Origin: Betaproteobacteria bacterium
Lineage (GTDB): Bacteria > Pseudomonadota > Gammaproteobacteria > Burkholderiales > Burkholderiaceae_C
NCBI GenBank assembly: GCA_009918225.1
Contig: RGEP01000115.1
Coordinates: 1 to 6,050, forward strand
DNA: 6,050 bases
Direction of reading: 5' to 3'
The position numbers and the translations under genes are program-made. Positions 5,168 through 6,050 of the stretch are shown here, one piece after another. Below the pieces are notes generated by a model. The model had not been told where the DNA came from, made no database searches, and saw only the letters and a program-made list of their open reading frames with translations. Numbering within the stretch: position 1 is the stretch's first letter; each line of letters begins with the position of its first letter.

Positions 5168-6050
5168 GCCCTGCCCTACAAGCCCTGGCTAGAGCGGCGA
5201 CGGGTTTGAGCCTGGGCCTGGCGAGCACCGTGCAGGTGCAGGCGAGCACCTCGCCCACCGACACCGTGGTGTCCTTCAAGATGCTCGACTATGTCGACAG
5301 CCAGCCTGGCTTCAAGCGCATGGCCATTCGGGCTCCGTCGATCGGCCTGGTTACCCCCTTGGGTGAGCGCTGGAGCTTGGAAGGATCAGCGGTCACCGAC
5401 GCCATATCGGGCGCCTCGCCTTCGTACTACTCAGTGGCCGACAGTGCGCAGCGCATCGACGAGCGGCGCAACGCCGGTGATGCGCGCCTCACGCGCCACT
5501 GGGGCTACAGCAGCGCCTCGCTGGGTGTGGCGGTGAGCAGCGAGCCTGACTACCGGTCGCGTGTGCTGTCTGCAGGCGCGAGCTTTCAAACACCGGACCG
5601 CAACACCACGTTCAGCCTGGCCGCTGGCCACGCTGAAGACCGCATCCTGCCCATGCGGCGGGGCGTTCGAGTTGAAAGCCACAAGCGGGTCACCGATGTG
5701 CTGCTGGGCGTGACGCAAGTGCTCACGCCCGTGGACATCGTGCAACTCAACCTCACCCATGCCTATGGCAGGGGAGATTACAACGATCCTTACAAGCTGT
5801 TTGACAAACGCCCAGACCTCCGGCGACAAACCGCCGTGTTGGCCCGGTGGAACCACCACTTCCGCGGGCCTGAGGCGACGCTGCGACTGTCTGCACGAGA
5901 CTACCGGGACAGCTTCGACATTCGCTCTCGGACCTACAGCGCGGAATGGGTACAGGCACTGCCCGGCGGTTTCTCGATCAGCCCTCTTTGGCGCGCCCAC
6001 CGGCAAACGGCGGCCTCGTTCTATTCCCCCCCGGACCCTGCCGACCCCGA
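5158..6050 (+). CDS. DUF3570 family protein, predicted outer-membrane beta-barrel, partial at right edge
   Basis: The first 297 codons of a DUF3570 family protein; the frame has no stop before the edge. The family usually runs to roughly 350-450 residues, so perhaps a quarter or more is missing. The N-terminus has a Sec-type signal peptide with likely cleavage after VQVQA, near residue 29. After that come TDTVVSFKMLDYVDSQ, then RAPSIGLVTPLGERWSLEG, and the hallmark DAISGASPSYY (81-91). The remainder alternates short amphipathic strands with turns (SSASLGVAVSSEPDYRSR, TTFSLAAGHAEDR, DVLLGVTQVLTPVDIVQLN, ATLRLSARDYRDSF), as expected of a beta-barrel in the outer membrane. The start ATG 5158 overlaps the DUF4266 stop by ten bases, with a G-rich stretch just upstream as a possible ribosome site. 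Its role may be to anchor, export or host the product of the preceding genes (inference). No catalytic motif is visible. Confidence 0.88.
   Translation, partial: MQLSPALQALARAATGLSLGLASTVQVQASTSPTDTVVSFKMLDYVDSQPGFKRMAIRAPSIGLVTPLGERWSLEGSAVTDAISGASPSYYSVADSAQRIDERRNAGDARLTRHWGYSSASLGVAVSSEPDYRSRVLSAGASFQTPDRNTTFSLAAGHAEDRILPMRRGVRVESHKRVTDVLLGVTQVLTPVDIVQLNLTHAYGRGDYNDPYKLFDKRPDLRRQTAVLARWNHHFRGPEATLRLSARDYRDSFDIRSRTYSAEWVQALPGGFSISPLWRAHRQTAASFYSPPDPADP

Noticed and set aside
5220..5250. Two 10-base direct repeats (GGCGAGCACC) 21 bases apart.
   Set aside because: They fall in the DUF3570 signal-peptide region in frame (AST-VQVQ-AST) and are most simply a small in-frame duplication or chance; there are only two copies.
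5431..6006. 191-codon minus-strand open frame opposite the DUF3570 gene.
   Set aside because: The plus strand carries a continuous DUF3570 frame with a signal peptide and hallmark motif; the minus-strand product has no family features.

Overview
The window looks like a chromosomal piece of a GC-rich Gram-negative bacterium. The evidence is Tat and lipoprotein export signals, a predicted outer-membrane barrel protein, an RTX/serralysin-like exoprotein and ATGA-type gene overlaps. Gene content and codon use suggest a betaproteobacterium of the Burkholderiales/Comamonadaceae kind. That assignment is inference only; there is no rRNA or marker gene to fix it. I see no tRNA, rRNA, CRISPR array, insertion sequence or phage gene.

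Two divergent, tightly packed operons leave a gap of about 240 bp (4185-4424). The leftward (minus-strand) operon is a DUF1800 lipoprotein (2529-4184), a DUF1501 Tat-exported protein (1168-2532, 4-base ATGA overlap) and a serralysin/M10-like metalloprotease with RTX-type repeats (1-1158, running off the left edge). The protease gene is broken. A fragment with N-terminal RTX-like repeats and the first strand of the protease domain runs in one frame. At about position 450 the reading must move to another frame, which carries an intact zinc site (HELGHALGLQH, 255-287), the Met-turn and the start of a second, RTX-like region. About 35-45 residues expected between these parts are absent, so this looks like a deletion with a frame change rather than a simple one-base error.

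The rightward (plus-strand) operon is a TlpA/thioredoxin-like protein with WCGPC (4425-4931), a 79-residue DUF4266 lipoprotein ending in a GGGGCGCN tail (4928-5167, ATGA overlap) and a DUF3570 predicted outer-membrane protein (5158 to the right edge, 10-base overlap). As I recall, these three families often occur together, frequently with an ApbE-type flavin transferase, which could lie just beyond the window. The operon reads as an envelope assembly or redox unit: a thiol oxidoreductase, a small Cys-containing lipoprotein and a barrel. Its function is not established.

The most notable points are the broken protease, its placement directly behind the DUF1800-DUF1501 pair with its Shine-Dalgarno overlapping the upstream stop codon, RTX-like repeats before rather than only after the catalytic domain, and the Cys-rich C-terminus of the DUF4266 protein beside a CxxC oxidoreductase.
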